Positions 55,580-64,000 of a stretch of 64,000 nucleotides of DNA are shown here, piece by piece. The notes beneath the pieces were generated by a model that saw only the letters and a program-made list of their open reading frames with translations, was not told where the DNA came from and ran no database searches. Numbering within the stretch: position 1 is the first letter of the stretch; every line of letters begins with the position of its first letter. The DNA is from G963667855 sp963667855 (GTDB lineage Bacteria; Planctomycetota; Phycisphaerae; UBA1845), in contig CAXXKI010000029.1 in NCBI GenBank assembly GCA_963667855.2, positions 682,001-746,000 on the forward strand, written 5' to 3'. A program made the translations under genes and the position numbers.

Positions 55580-56800
55580 ATGAAAAAACAAACGCTTCCT
55601 GTTGTACAAACAGTCGGTTTGGGAAAAACATTCAAGGATTTCTGGCACAGACCCCGAGTCCACGCAGTCAAAAAGCTGACCATGGACATCCAGCCCGGCG
55701 AGGTATTCGGGTTGCTTGGACCAAACGGATCGGGAAAGAGTACCACAATCAAGCTGCTGTTGGGTTTGCTGCACCCCTCCCAGGGGCGTATCTCGGTTTT
55801 CGGCAGACCTACTACCGACGTGCAGATTAAGCATCGTATCGGATATCTTCCCGAAGAGTCCTACCTGTACCCCTTCCTGAACGCCCGGGAGACCCTGGAT
55901 TTTTACGGCCGACTGTTTCGCCTGCACCCGCGGATTCGCCGGGACCGCATCGAAATGCTTCTGGACATGGTGGGACTGCAACACGAAGCCAAAAGGCGGA
56001 TTGGTGAATACTCCAAAGGTATGGCCAGACGGATCGGACTCGCCCAGGCACTGATAAACGATCCTGAGTTTCTGATACTCGATGAACCGACTTCCGGTCT
56101 CGATCCGATAGGTACCCGACAGATAAAAGACGTAATCCGCAAACTGGGAGATATGGGAAAAACCATTCTCCTTTCCAGCCACCTGCTGGCAGACGTCGAG
56201 GACGTCTGCGACCGGGTATGCATCCTGTACGGAGGCCAGCAACGTGCGGAAGGCTCGATATCCGAACTGCTCAGCGAAAAAGACCGGACGCAGATAACCT
56301 CGGAAACTCTATCTCCGGAAACGGTGGCGGAAGTCCGCAAGTTGATTCAGGAGCGTGAATCGAAAACCATTGACGTCACCACGCCTCGCGGCCGCCTCGA
56401 AAACCTGTTTCTCCGTATTGTACGCGATGCTCAAACCGCCAAGGTTGCCACTTCAGGTGTAGGAGCGGCCGGAGCCATACCCGAGTTTCTCGGAACGGCC
56501 ACCAGTACCGGCGACGAGATTATTCAATCCCTGTTACAAGCAACGGAAAAACCAGCCGCTACTGAGCCAATTGAAATAGCGAAAGCTCTACCACAGGAAC
56601 CCTCGGCTTCCGATATGATCGTCAACCAGCTTCTGGGTAACACCAAAGAGAGGGAAGAAACGGCCGAAGCCCAACCGCAGGAATCACAGCAAACGGAATC
56701 AGCACCACCGTCAGGACCGATCGAAGCCGACCGAAATGTAATAGATGGTTTACTAGGCAACAGCGTCGACAGTGAAAGTAAGGAACGGGGTAATGGGTAA
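55580..56800 (+). CDS. ABC transporter ATPase with repeat-motif tail
   Basis: 406 residues, about 100 more than usual. Walker A GPNGSGKST (47-55), signature YSKGMARR (144-151), Walker B LILDEPTSGLD (165-175) and switch His in LLSSHLL (197-203). Residues 295-406 form a low-complexity tail with three copies of a short motif: DEIIQSLLQ (312-320), DMIVNQLLG (345-353) and NVIDGLLG (386-393), separated by Pro/Glu/Gln-rich linkers. The tail may bind a partner (inference). The stop overlaps the next start by 8 nt, so the ATPase and permease are made together. It drives an ABC-2 exporter. Confidence 0.92.
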   Translation: MKKQTLPVVQTVGLGKTFKDFWHRPRVHAVKKLTMDIQPGEVFGLLGPNGSGKSTTIKLLLGLLHPSQGRISVFGRPTTDVQIKHRIGYLPEESYLYPFLNARETLDFYGRLFRLHPRIRRDRIEMLLDMVGLQHEAKRRIGEYSKGMARRIGLAQALINDPEFLILDEPTSGLDPIGTRQIKDVIRKLGDMGKTILLSSHLLADVEDVCDRVCILYGGQQRAEGSISELLSEKDRTQITSETLSPETVAEVRKLIQERESKTIDVTTPRGRLENLFLRIVRDAQTAKVATSGVGAAGAIPEFLGTATSTGDEIIQSLLQATEKPAATEPIEIAKALPQEPSASDMIVNQLLGNTKEREETAEAQPQESQQTESAPPSGPIEADRNVIDGLLGNSVDSESKERGNG

Positions 56801-58160
56801 CATCTGGGCAGTCGCACGATACACGATAGCAGAGAGTATCAGGATGAAGGTAGCCCTGTTCTTCATCATTCTGCTGGCGGTATTGCTGCTTGGTCTTCCT
56901 TTCACCTCTGAAGGTGATGCGACGTTAAGTGGAGCGGTGCAGTCGTTTTTATCCTATTCGGTGACCGCCACGTCTTTTCTACTCTCCTGCCTGACTATCT
57001 TCATGGTCAAATCGCTCTCATCGGATCTGACCGGTAAACACATTCTAATGCTTATGACCAAACCGCTCTCCCGCTGGCAATACGTGCTGGGTAAATGGTT
57101 TGGAATAGTACTTTTTAACGCTTTGTTGTTGAGTCTTTCGGGACTGGTCATTTACGGCATGACTCATTATCTGGCCAATGGTAAACCGCGAGACAAGTTC
57201 GATGAAGAACGGTTGAGCAACCAGGTCCTCAAAGCCCGGCATTCCGCTTATTTCAAGATTCCCGATTTCACACGCGAGGCTAATATCAAGTACGAGGAAT
57301 CATTAGAACAAGGGTTATACGCAGACTCGATCGACTTCGATGAGGAGGTGGAAAAAGAACGTTTGCGTACGGAGTTCGAAAAACGATGGCGTACAATCTG
57401 GCCTACCGAATCCCGCGAATTCGTCTTTGAAGATGTGCGATGTGACCGCAGCGAAGGTAACACAATACAAATCCAGTATCAGGCCCGGGTTTATAACTAT
57501 CCGGCGGATGAGGTTTTAAGATGCTACTGGGTGGCGGGCGATACGATTATCCCCCGCGCGGACGTGGTCGATCGTAAACACACGGTATCAATCCCCGCTA
57601 AAGCGGTAGGAGATGACGGAACTTTAAAAGTCGGATTCTTCAACGTGGATTACACCGTACCTGAAGGTTACGCCCAGCATCCGGCTACTGCTGTCTTCGA
57701 GGGTAACGATTCGGTCCAGGTTCTGTTTTCGGTAAGCACGTTCGGCTCCAACCTGGTAAGAGCCCTCAGCCTGGTGATGTGCCGATTGACTTTCCTGGCA
57801 GCAATTGCGATTGCCGCAGCTACAATATTCTCCTTCCCGGTAGCCGTGTTAGTCGCTTTGGTTGTTTATATTATTGCAGCTTCACGAGGTTTTATTATCG
57901 GTTCAACGGACTGGTTGGTGGATGAAGGATTCCCCAGGTTTGTTCAGGCTGCTATAGAAATCTTCCTGCAGGCGCTTTACTTCGTTATTCCCGATTTTTC
58001 CAAGTTCAATGGACTGGAAAACCTGGTGGACGGACGCAACGTACCCTTGATGTGGGTAATTCAGGGATTCGGCAATCTCGTATTCATCAAGACGGCAATA
58101 CTGATGCTTATCGCCTGCCTGCTGTTCCAACGTCGACAGGTATCGGAGATTTCCGTCTAG
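56793..58160 (+). CDS. ABC-2 type permease with large extracytoplasmic loop
   Basis: 455 residues. Membrane segments lie near 20-38, 54-76, 101-124 and, after a soluble domain of about 200 residues (130-320), three more near 322-350, 360-380 and 425-448. LTGKHILMLMTKPLSR, then QYVLGKWFG, matches the divergent permease at 49832. The inserted domain is rich in beta-strands (FVFEDVRCDRSEGNTIQIQY) and probably faces the periplasm. ATG 56793 lies inside the ATPase gene end, with GGAACGGGG upstream; a GTG or other start at 56772 is less likely. Confidence 0.88.
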   Translation: MGNIWAVARYTIAESIRMKVALFFIILLAVLLLGLPFTSEGDATLSGAVQSFLSYSVTATSFLLSCLTIFMVKSLSSDLTGKHILMLMTKPLSRWQYVLGKWFGIVLFNALLLSLSGLVIYGMTHYLANGKPRDKFDEERLSNQVLKARHSAYFKIPDFTREANIKYEESLEQGLYADSIDFDEEVEKERLRTEFEKRWRTIWPTESREFVFEDVRCDRSEGNTIQIQYQARVYNYPADEVLRCYWVAGDTIIPRADVVDRKHTVSIPAKAVGDDGTLKVGFFNVDYTVPEGYAQHPATAVFEGNDSVQVLFSVSTFGSNLVRALSLVMCRLTFLAAIAIAAATIFSFPVAVLVALVVYIIAASRGFIIGSTDWLVDEGFPRFVQAAIEIFLQALYFVIPDFSKFNGLENLVDGRNVPLMWVIQGFGNLVFIKTAILMLIACLLFQRRQVSEISV

Positions 58161-58213
58161 CTGCGGTCCGGGCTCAAAAAACAGATCTCGACTAACGGCG
58201 AGAGAAGAAGAAT

Positions 58214-60124
58214 ATGTCGAAAACAGCACCAACCCAAATGGAAGAACACCTGTCGGCTCGTGAGGCATCACGTCGAAAGGAACTGCTGATCCAGATCGTA
58301 TCGGTCCTGCTGGCCGTCGTGCTGGTAATCGGTGCGGGTAGAATAGCCCGCCCGGTAAACAAAATCCGCAGAGAGTGCCAGATGACCTTCGATAAGCAGA
58401 AAATAAAGGGACTCCCACCGGACGTTACTTTATTTACCAAGCTGGGGACATTGAGAGGTCTGGCAATAAACGTAGCATTTACCCGCCTGGAAAAACTTAA
58501 ACAGGAAAACCGTTTCACCGAATTGAAGCAACTCTCAGACACTCTGTGCAAAATGATACCGCGATCGCCCGCGGTATGGTCGTATTCAGCGTGGAATATG
58601 GCCTACAACATCTCCGTTTGCGAATACACCAACGAAGCCCGTTGGCGCTGGGTGTACAACGGCATAACCAATCTGCGAAACCTGGGACTTGTTTATAACC
58701 CTAAGAATATAACGCTGTACAAGGAACTGGCCTGGATCTTCCATCATAAGATAGGTGACCGACTCGACGATTCGCATATGGCTTACAAACGCGAGTTGGC
58801 GGTCCAGATGCAGATAATCCTGGGTGAACCACCACTGGGGCAAACCACGGAGGAAGCCATCAAAGCGATGAGCGAAATCCGCGACGCTCCCGAAGATCTT
58901 GAAGAGTGGATCAAAAACGATCAGGAGGCATCCGCAGTAGTGGCTAAACTCCGCGAAGTGGGTCTGGAACCGGATTTCAAGTTGTTGGTGTTTGTTGCCA
59001 GGCACATGATGAAGTATTCCGATTTCACGCCACTTTTACAAAAAAGTCAGGATGAGATTGATGCGGTGGGAACCCTGGTCGAAAAACAGCAGAAAGCGGT
59101 GGGCGAACTTCAATCAATCCCTGAGTACAAAACATTGCTGGCCGCGATTCGCCGAAAGGTATTGACCGAAAAGCTGAACATGCAGCCCGACTGGATGGTT
59201 GAGTTGATGAAGGATTACGGGCCAATCGACTGGCGCAGCCCGTTCGCCCACAGTATGTACTGGGCAACCTACGGGGACATGGTCACCAAGGGAAGTTTAA
59301 ACATCGACCCGGCCGATTCCATGAATGCGGTGCGGTTCATCTTTTTCGCCCTGAACAACATGGCCCGCATGGGCGATATCATCCTCGAGCCTGATTACGA
59401 CAAACCCAATAAGTCATTCATCCAGATGCTCCCGGACGTTCGGTTCATCCGCCCGATGCACGAAGCGTATTTGAAATTCGGCAAGGAGCAGTTCGGCGAC
59501 GACCCGAAATTCATCCCCGGAACATCCGGCCCGAATTACCTGTCCGGACATCGCAATTTTCTGCTTGAGGGAATTCGCCAGTTGTATCTCACCGGCGAAA
59601 AAGACCGGATAGAAGAGGCGAAAGAGTATTATTTCTACCTGCGTAAATTCGATCGTGACGAAAAGGGGGGAATAAAACCTCAATACAAAGTCTCTTTTGA
59701 CGAATTCGTTTATTCCAACATTTTCGAGGCTCTGGAAACCTACGGTCAGGCCACAACCCTTATCTCGCAATCACTGGAAAGATCGTTAACCGAGGCGGCC
59801 AACGGTAATACGGAAGAAAGCGTTGCCCGGTTCCAAGTAGCCAAAAAGTGGTGGCAACACTACATGAAGGATATTGACAATGACCGCAACGCGCGACGCA
59901 ATCTTGAACCGATCGGGACTATACGCCGTGACATCGCTCTGCGTTTCATGACTTTCCCGTACAATTCACCGCTGCAAAAAAACAGAGTATGGTTATCGCT
60001 CGATTTGCCAACCAGACAGGCAATCTACGATAGCGCGTATCCGCAAGTGGAAAAACAGTGTCAGGCATTCAAACCGCCATTTGACCCGGACAAGGTCATG
60101 CCGATTCCCCCCGAACATGGATAA
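58214..60124 (+). CDS. Large membrane-anchored protein, last gene of the SPFH-ABC cluster
   Basis: 636 residues. One membrane helix (about 24-43, LIQIVSVLLAVVLVIGAGRI), the rest soluble and mostly helical. RSPAVWSYSAWNMAYNISV and YKELAWIFHHKIGD recall TPR-type packing without a clear repeat; they also occur in uncharacterised planctomycete proteins, as I recall. No catalytic motif. It begins 54 nt after the permease and is transcribed with it, so it is likely an extracytoplasmic partner of the transporter or of the SPFH assembly (inference). Confidence 0.75.
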   Translation: MSKTAPTQMEEHLSAREASRRKELLIQIVSVLLAVVLVIGAGRIARPVNKIRRECQMTFDKQKIKGLPPDVTLFTKLGTLRGLAINVAFTRLEKLKQENRFTELKQLSDTLCKMIPRSPAVWSYSAWNMAYNISVCEYTNEARWRWVYNGITNLRNLGLVYNPKNITLYKELAWIFHHKIGDRLDDSHMAYKRELAVQMQIILGEPPLGQTTEEAIKAMSEIRDAPEDLEEWIKNDQEASAVVAKLREVGLEPDFKLLVFVARHMMKYSDFTPLLQKSQDEIDAVGTLVEKQQKAVGELQSIPEYKTLLAAIRRKVLTEKLNMQPDWMVELMKDYGPIDWRSPFAHSMYWATYGDMVTKGSLNIDPADSMNAVRFIFFALNNMARMGDIILEPDYDKPNKSFIQMLPDVRFIRPMHEAYLKFGKEQFGDDPKFIPGTSGPNYLSGHRNFLLEGIRQLYLTGEKDRIEEAKEYYFYLRKFDRDEKGGIKPQYKVSFDEFVYSNIFEALETYGQATTLISQSLERSLTEAANGNTEESVARFQVAKKWWQHYMKDIDNDRNARRNLEPIGTIRRDIALRFMTFPYNSPLQKNRVWLSLDLPTRQAIYDSAYPQVEKQCQAFKPPFDPDKVMPIPPEHG

Positions 60125-60287
60125 ATATCGGGAAAATCCTGACGAGGTCATAAAGAACCTGGAGCGGTTTGATCCGGAAATCTCCGTTGGAGAAAAGAAA
60201 TCGGAATAAACCGTACAAGGCAAAATAGCCGGCAAAGCTTATATCGCTGGGCAAGGATATGGAATGCTGAGCCCGTTTAGGCATGAG

Positions 60288-60848
60288 CTAAGTACGTTGC
60301 ATAACCGCCTGGATTAGTGCGGCGATTCTCTGGCAAATGAAATCGCGAAACTTATCGGCGGTTAAACCGCGAACTCGCAGAGTTGGTCCGCTGGCGGTGA
60401 TGCCGGCCGGGTCCCGAGTGGAATAGCGAGTCAACTGGAACGCGATCACGTTCGTCATGACCGTACCGTCGAACCGCATTCCAACCCCGCCGTATTCGAT
60501 ATCGATAACTATTTCCCTGCCACCCTGAAGAAGCTTCAGGGCATCAAGCTCAAGGGAAATATCGTTTTTCCGATATTTCTCCCGCAGATCGTCAAAAGCG
60601 GGCATGAGCTCTGTTTCAAAGAGATCCCGGATGTTCTCCATGGGATCGGATTTCGGGGAGTTGTTCTCTTTTTTGAGCTCTTCTTCCCGCAGTTTACGCG
60701 TGTGTTGTTCCAGAAGCGAATCGAGTTTGGCTTCACTTGCCCCGCGCGCGGCGGATTTAGCTTTGGCCCGTCTGAGCAATGTATCCAGGTTTACTCGTCC
60801 CTCTTCCGTTGTCACTGCACCCTGCCCTTCGGAAACATCGCTTTTCAA
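60288..60848 (-). CDS. Hypothetical cytoplasmic protein
   Basis: 186 residues, no signal peptide. Residues 20-85 are charged and probably coiled coil (SLLEQHTRKLREEELKKEN); residues 85-186 form a compact domain (EIVIDIEYGGVGMRFDGTVM). I do not recognise the family. It is convergent with the SPFH-ABC cluster and divergent from the next gene. The 5' end is set by the first ATG; an internal ATG is possible. Confidence 0.6.
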   Translation of the reverse strand: MKSDVSEGQGAVTTEEGRVNLDTLLRRAKAKSAARGASEAKLDSLLEQHTRKLREEELKKENNSPKSDPMENIRDLFETELMPAFDDLREKYRKNDISLELDALKLLQGGREIVIDIEYGGVGMRFDGTVMTNVIAFQLTRYSTRDPAGITASGPTLRVRGLTADKFRDFICQRIAALIQAVMQRT

Positions 60849-61006
60849 TCTACACGACTACGTTTGGATCGGTCATTAGCATCATGGCCTTGAGATCCGC
60901 CCGGATTCGCCTTAAACAGACCTTTTTACGTCCCAAAGCATGGAATGACTTTTCCATTCAACCTCGTTATTATGCGGCGTGGAACCTTTAATATCGGAGC
61001 TTAAAT

Positions 61007-62323
61007 ATGAAAAACAAAACCATCGCAACATTATTGGTCCTTTTGACCTCAACCACGTTCGCATTTGCCGGCGGAGCGTTCGACGAGAGTATCCAGAAGA
61101 TATCCTGGGACGTCGCTCACAAATACTATGGGCAAGAGTGCATAGTATACGGCACGGTCGTAGCCGCCAAGGATATCGGAAGCCGCTGCTTCCTGAATTT
61201 CCACAAGGACTTCCGTACCAATTTCACTGTAGTAATCGAAAGCAAGAATTACGACAGGTTCCCGGAAAAACCCGATTCACTCTACGCGGGTAAGCACGTT
61301 CGAGTGGTTGGCGAAGTGATCGAATTCAAAGGCAAGCCGGAAATCGTCATCAAGTCCCCTGATGAAATCCAGATTGTAGATAACCCGGATCCGGCGAAAG
61401 GCGTTCCGGTAGAAGCGGAAACCCAAAAAACAACTTCACCGGCAGTTGAGAAAAGGCAACCGGCGAAACCGGTTTCCACCTGGAAGCCGTCGGCCGACGG
61501 GACTATCCGCATCGCCACTTTCAACCTCTTCAACCTTTTCGACAACGTGGATGATCCGTACAACAACGAGGAACCCCTGCCGGGCAAGGATACGAAGGAA
61601 ATCAAGTTGCTGGCCGACCGTATCCGCAAGGCCAACGCCGACATCGTCGCGGTCCAGGAAGTGGAAAACCGCCAGATTCTGGAAGAGTTAGTCAACAAGT
61701 ACCTTCCGGAAATGGGCTATCGCGATGTAGTGCTGTTTGAAGGAAACAATAAACGGGGAATCGATGTGGGTCTGATCTCGCGTTACCCTCTTGGCAAAAC
61801 AACCAGCTATCGACACCTTGATTTTGTTGATGGCAACGGCAAGCCGATGCGCTTCCGTCGCGATCTTCTGCAGGTAAACGTCCGTCCGAAAGGCTTCACG
61901 GATTTCGATGTTTTCGTCGTGCATCTGAAAAGCAAGGGAGGCGGCGAGGCCCAAACCTTACCAACGAGATTGGGAGAAGCGACAGCAGCCCGCACCATAT
62001 TCGACGACCTGCTGAAGAGTGATCGCAATAAGGCTTTTGTCGTTTGCGGCGACTTCAACGATACGTACGACAGCAAACCCCTGCAGCAGATTGTCGGCAC
62101 AGGCCCCATGGCGTTGAAAAACCTGTTTGGTGATATACCCGAAGCGGAAAGAATCACCTACAACAAGGAACCATACCGTTCGATGATTGACTTTTTACTC
62201 GTGTCACCAGCTATGGCCGACATGTACGTCAAAGGCAGTTATGAAATTCTCTACGGCTCGGTGGCTTCGGGCGGCTCCGACCACAATCCGGTGGTAGCCA
62301 CGTTTAAACTGAAAAGGCAATAG
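61007..62323 (+). CDS. Secreted endonuclease/exonuclease/phosphatase protein with OB-fold
   Basis: 438 residues with a signal peptide (1-22, ending AFA). Residues 30-130 form an OB-fold-like domain (GQECIVYGTVVAAKDIGSRC, GKHVRVVGEVIEFKGKPEIV). A linker follows, then the EEP domain (165-438): RIATFNLFNLFDN, DIVAVQEVEN (metal-binding Glu), VVHLKSK, CGDFNDT, DFLLVSPAM and GSDHNPV (catalytic His). It could be an extracellular nuclease or phosphodiesterase; the OB-fold favours nucleic acid as substrate (inference). It ends at a strong terminator. Confidence 0.88.
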   Translation: MKNKTIATLLVLLTSTTFAFAGGAFDESIQKISWDVAHKYYGQECIVYGTVVAAKDIGSRCFLNFHKDFRTNFTVVIESKNYDRFPEKPDSLYAGKHVRVVGEVIEFKGKPEIVIKSPDEIQIVDNPDPAKGVPVEAETQKTTSPAVEKRQPAKPVSTWKPSADGTIRIATFNLFNLFDNVDDPYNNEEPLPGKDTKEIKLLADRIRKANADIVAVQEVENRQILEELVNKYLPEMGYRDVVLFEGNNKRGIDVGLISRYPLGKTTSYRHLDFVDGNGKPMRFRRDLLQVNVRPKGFTDFDVFVVHLKSKGGGEAQTLPTRLGEATAARTIFDDLLKSDRNKAFVVCGDFNDTYDSKPLQQIVGTGPMALKNLFGDIPEAERITYNKEPYRSMIDFLLVSPAMADMYVKGSYEILYGSVASGGSDHNPVVATFKLKRQ

Positions 62324-62359
62324 ATAATCGACAGTCAGCAATAGGATAAAAACAAACGG

Positions 62360-62397
62360 GTTGGCACCCGCTTTCTCAGCGGTGCCAACTCTTTTTG
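62360..62397 (+). terminator. Rho-independent terminator after the EEP gene
   Basis: GTTGGCACCCGC (62360-62371) pairs with GCGGTGCCAAC (62379-62389) with one bulged C, followed by TCTTTTTG. Confidence 0.88.
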
Positions 62398-62434
62398 TAG
62401 GTCGAGTCAACAGACCCAACCTACGGGTTCGACC
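62397..62434. repeat. Dispersed palindromic repeat, second copy
   Basis: GTAGGTCGAGTCAACAGACC (62397-62416) differs at one base from 18025-18044 (GTAGGTCGGGTC...). Here it extends by CAACCTACGGGTTCGACC, which pairs back with the left half. A weaker relative lies near 62875-62908. Confidence 0.6.
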
Positions 62435-62448
62435 ATATACACAATGGT

Positions 62449-62850
62449 TTAGCTTTTCTTTCCCGCAATAACTTCACGAGCAGTTTCACCAACATAATCG
62501 TCTTCGCTCGCCAACGACTCCAGAATATCCATTGGAACTTTCGGGTTGTAAGCAACTCTGATTCTTACCGATTCATCTTTGTCCTTCGCTAGAAGCTCAA
62601 ACGTATCTCTTCTTAGTTTCCGGCGAATAGCGACAAACCAGCGAACCCTGCTGTCCGGATCAGTGGCTAATTTATGCAAGGTGTCACATGGCGCCGCCTT
62701 GTGGAGAGCAATAGCTTCCTTACATTCCGGGTACTTGGTAAGAACAATATCCCAGAGATCCTTCTCCAGCGGATCGTGGCGTAATCGCTGCCGATCATCC
62801 GGTTCAAATCTATTCCACAAAGTAAGAAACTCTTCAAGGGTTTCGATCAT
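62449..62850 (-). CDS. Small helical-repeat protein (HEAT/LRV-like)
   Basis: 133 residues. Three related units of about 25 residues: LHKLATDPDSRVRWFVAI, FELLAKDKDESVRIRVAYN and LESLASEDDYVGETAREV. The pattern of D..S(V)R resembles leucine-rich-variant and HEAT repeats, as in bacterial proteins of unknown role. Start at 62850 (IETLEEFLTLW) is preferred over 62871. It stands on its own between the EEP and UDG genes. Confidence 0.65.
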   Translation of the reverse strand: MIETLEEFLTLWNRFEPDDRQRLRHDPLEKDLWDIVLTKYPECKEAIALHKAAPCDTLHKLATDPDSRVRWFVAIRRKLRRDTFELLAKDKDESVRIRVAYNPKVPMDILESLASEDDYVGETAREVIAGKKS

Positions 62851-62913
62851 ATCACGCCTCTCCCTAAGCATTCCGTCGGGTCAATGCCCCAACCTGCGGG
62901 TTTTACCCTCTTT

Positions 62914-63708
62914 TCATTTAGACTGGTCGGGTAAAGGCAAACCCATTCGCTTCATGACCATCTGCAGGTCGGTCCAGGCTTTTCCCTTATCCTGCGGACT
63001 GCGCAGCAGGTATGCCGGGTGGTACGTGGGGAGAAGATCGATGGTTTTGCTCGTCCCGTCGGGAAAGCTGAGAGTGAACTCGTGGAACTGTCCTCGAAGC
63101 CGGCCTATCCCGTCACTTGTTTCGAGCAAGGTTTTCGCCGCCGGCGCGCCCAGGGTAACTATCACCTCGGGGTCTATTATGCGAAGTTGTTCGTAAAGAT
63201 ACGGGCTGCAAGCTACTACCTCGTCCGCCTGCGGATCGCGATTGTTCGGTGGGCGGCACTTGACGATATTGCAGATGAAGACCTCTTCCCGACTCAAGCC
63301 CATCGCCCCAATCATGCGGGTGAGCAGATCTCCTGACTTGCCCACGAAAGGCAAACCCTGGCGATCTTCATGGAATCCGGGCCCTTCTCCGACGAAAACC
63401 AGCCGGGCATCGGGACTGCCCGCTCCGAAGACCGTGTTATTTCTTCCTTCGCACAAACGACACTGCTGACAGTTCTGGACATGGTCCTTATTTAACGCCT
63501 CCAGGCGTGCGGCCTTGCCCCCTGTTGACGCCAAAGAGGCTGAACACCCCGTAACTCCCCCTCCAGATTGCGTCGCTCCACGAGCGGCCAACGCCTCTGT
63601 AATTGATTTTAGAGAGACGGGAACCTGCCGCAGGCCAAAGAACTGATCGCTACAGAGGAACTGTTTCAGAATTCTGCTCGAGATTTTCGGTTGTCCGTCG
63701 CTTGTCAT
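62914..63708 (-). CDS. Family 4 uracil-DNA glycosylase (Fe-S type)
   Basis: 264 residues. The iron-sulfur cysteines are CQQCRLCEG and CSPYL with the C in NIVKCRPPNNRDP. The active-site motif is VGEGPGFHEDRQGLPFVG and the second motif is TYHPAYLLRSP. It removes uracil from DNA in base-excision repair. The N-terminal 80 residues are variable and low in similarity, as is usual in this group. The start at 63708 is uncertain; 63732 is an alternative. Confidence 0.93.
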   Translation of the reverse strand: MTSDGQPKISSRILKQFLCSDQFFGLRQVPVSLKSITEALAARGATQSGGGVTGCSASLASTGGKAARLEALNKDHVQNCQQCRLCEGRNNTVFGAGSPDARLVFVGEGPGFHEDRQGLPFVGKSGDLLTRMIGAMGLSREEVFICNIVKCRPPNNRDPQADEVVACSPYLYEQLRIIDPEVIVTLGAPAAKTLLETSDGIGRLRGQFHEFTLSFPDGTSKTIDLLPTYHPAYLLRSPQDKGKAWTDLQMVMKRMGLPLPDQSK

Positions 63709-63752
63709 TGTTTCCACGTGCCAGTCTACCAAATTGCCATTAAAATGAGAGC

Positions 63753-64000
63753 ATGTGTTCCTTTAAAGATCTAACAATAACTCTCGATGACGGTTACGAA
63801 GCCTACAGCCGGTATTGGCCGGCGGAGAACTGCCGAGCGGCCGTCCTCTATCTGCATGGTATCCAATCTCACTGTGGATGGTACACCGAAACCGCCCGTT
63901 CGATCAATCAGGCAGGATTCGCCGTTCTTCAGCCCGATCGGCGAGGATCCGGGCGGAACAAGAAGGACCGGGGCCACGCCGATTCGCACGGGCAATTGAT
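63753..64000 (+). CDS. Alpha/beta hydrolase, truncated by the window end
   Basis: The first 82 codons are visible: LDDGYEAYSRYWPAENCRAA, then VLYLHGIQSHCGWYTETAR and GFAVLQPDRRGSGRNKKDRG. The HG (oxyanion) motif and D-RG-GxS-type turn are those of Hydrolase_4/monoacylglycerol-lipase-like proteins, but the nucleophile elbow lies beyond the window. ATG 63753 is on the opposite strand from the UDG gene, starting 44 nt from its start codon. Confidence 0.8.
   Translation, partial: MCSFKDLTITLDDGYEAYSRYWPAENCRAAVLYLHGIQSHCGWYTETARSINQAGFAVLQPDRRGSGRNKKDRGHADSHGQL

Noticed and set aside
1..64000. tRNA, rRNA and CRISPR arrays
   Set aside because: Scanned the intergenic regions by eye for T-loop motifs, rRNA signatures and regularly spaced repeats; none found. 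A short or unusual tRNA could still be missed.

Overview
The window looks like chromosomal DNA of a Planctomycetota bacterium, most likely of the Phycisphaerae type (inference from gene families, not from a marker phylogeny). The clues are secreted proteins ending in dockerin-like calcium-loop repeats, prepilin-like proteins with a C-terminal H-x-DG motif, zinc-ribbon membrane proteins of the CxxC...CPxCG type, an inner-membrane anchored protein family ending in a 'YSLGPDG' segment, SPFH/ABC-2 clusters and a PEP-CTERM protein. Base composition is near 50% GC. No rRNA, tRNA or CRISPR array was recognised.

Layout. 0.2-4.5 kb: a tandemly duplicated two-gene module (secreted dockerin-type protein plus prepilin-like protein, twice), each closed by a hairpin terminator. 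4.5-9.8 kb, minus strand: a GH116 glycosidase with an inserted beta-sandwich, a flavin reductase-like protein, uracil phosphoribosyltransferase and a transglutaminase-like membrane protein. 9.8-10.66 kb: a gene-poor stretch with a good sigma-70 promoter followed by about 300 nt of strongly structured RNA that I cannot assign. 10.7-17.8 kb: a secreted M14 zinc carboxypeptidase, a zinc-ribbon/GYF-like protein and a three-subunit molybdenum hydroxylase operon.

17.8-29.4 kb is an accessory, decaying region. It holds two genes broken by several frameshifts, hairpin repeats, an ATPase gene behind two palindromes, a PEP-CTERM gene bracketed by fragments resembling a group II intron, a REP-associated tyrosine transposase (RAYT), a 42-bp direct repeat at 23.07 and 26.33 kb, a repeated promoter cassette, a repeat-protein remnant and a 5'-truncated FGE/SUMF1-like gene. 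Intact core genes resume on the right.

29.5-32.3 kb, minus strand: purB, pyrE and a HAD phosphatase. 32.6-40.7 kb: a lipoprotein with two cyclophilin domains, prfB with a programmed +1 frameshift, a zinc-ribbon membrane protein and a large astacin-type secreted protease. 41-44 kb: a dehydrogenase, an aminotransferase and an acyltransferase that together resemble the Wbp/Wlb route to UDP-diacetamido sugars. 44.3-49.6 kb: a DUF2314 protein, two small proteins, a MacB-type permease and a sigma-70 family factor.

49.8-60.1 kb is the most unusual intact cluster: three different SPFH (HflK/HflC-like) proteins, one ABC ATPase, two ABC-2 permeases (one divergent) and a large membrane-anchored protein. 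The ATPase carries a disordered tail with three copies of a short hydrophobic motif. This is my best candidate for an undescribed envelope or membrane-quality system. 60.3-64 kb: a hypothetical protein, a secreted OB-fold plus endonuclease/exonuclease/phosphatase protein, a repeat protein, a family 4 uracil-DNA glycosylase and the start of an alpha/beta hydrolase cut by the window end.
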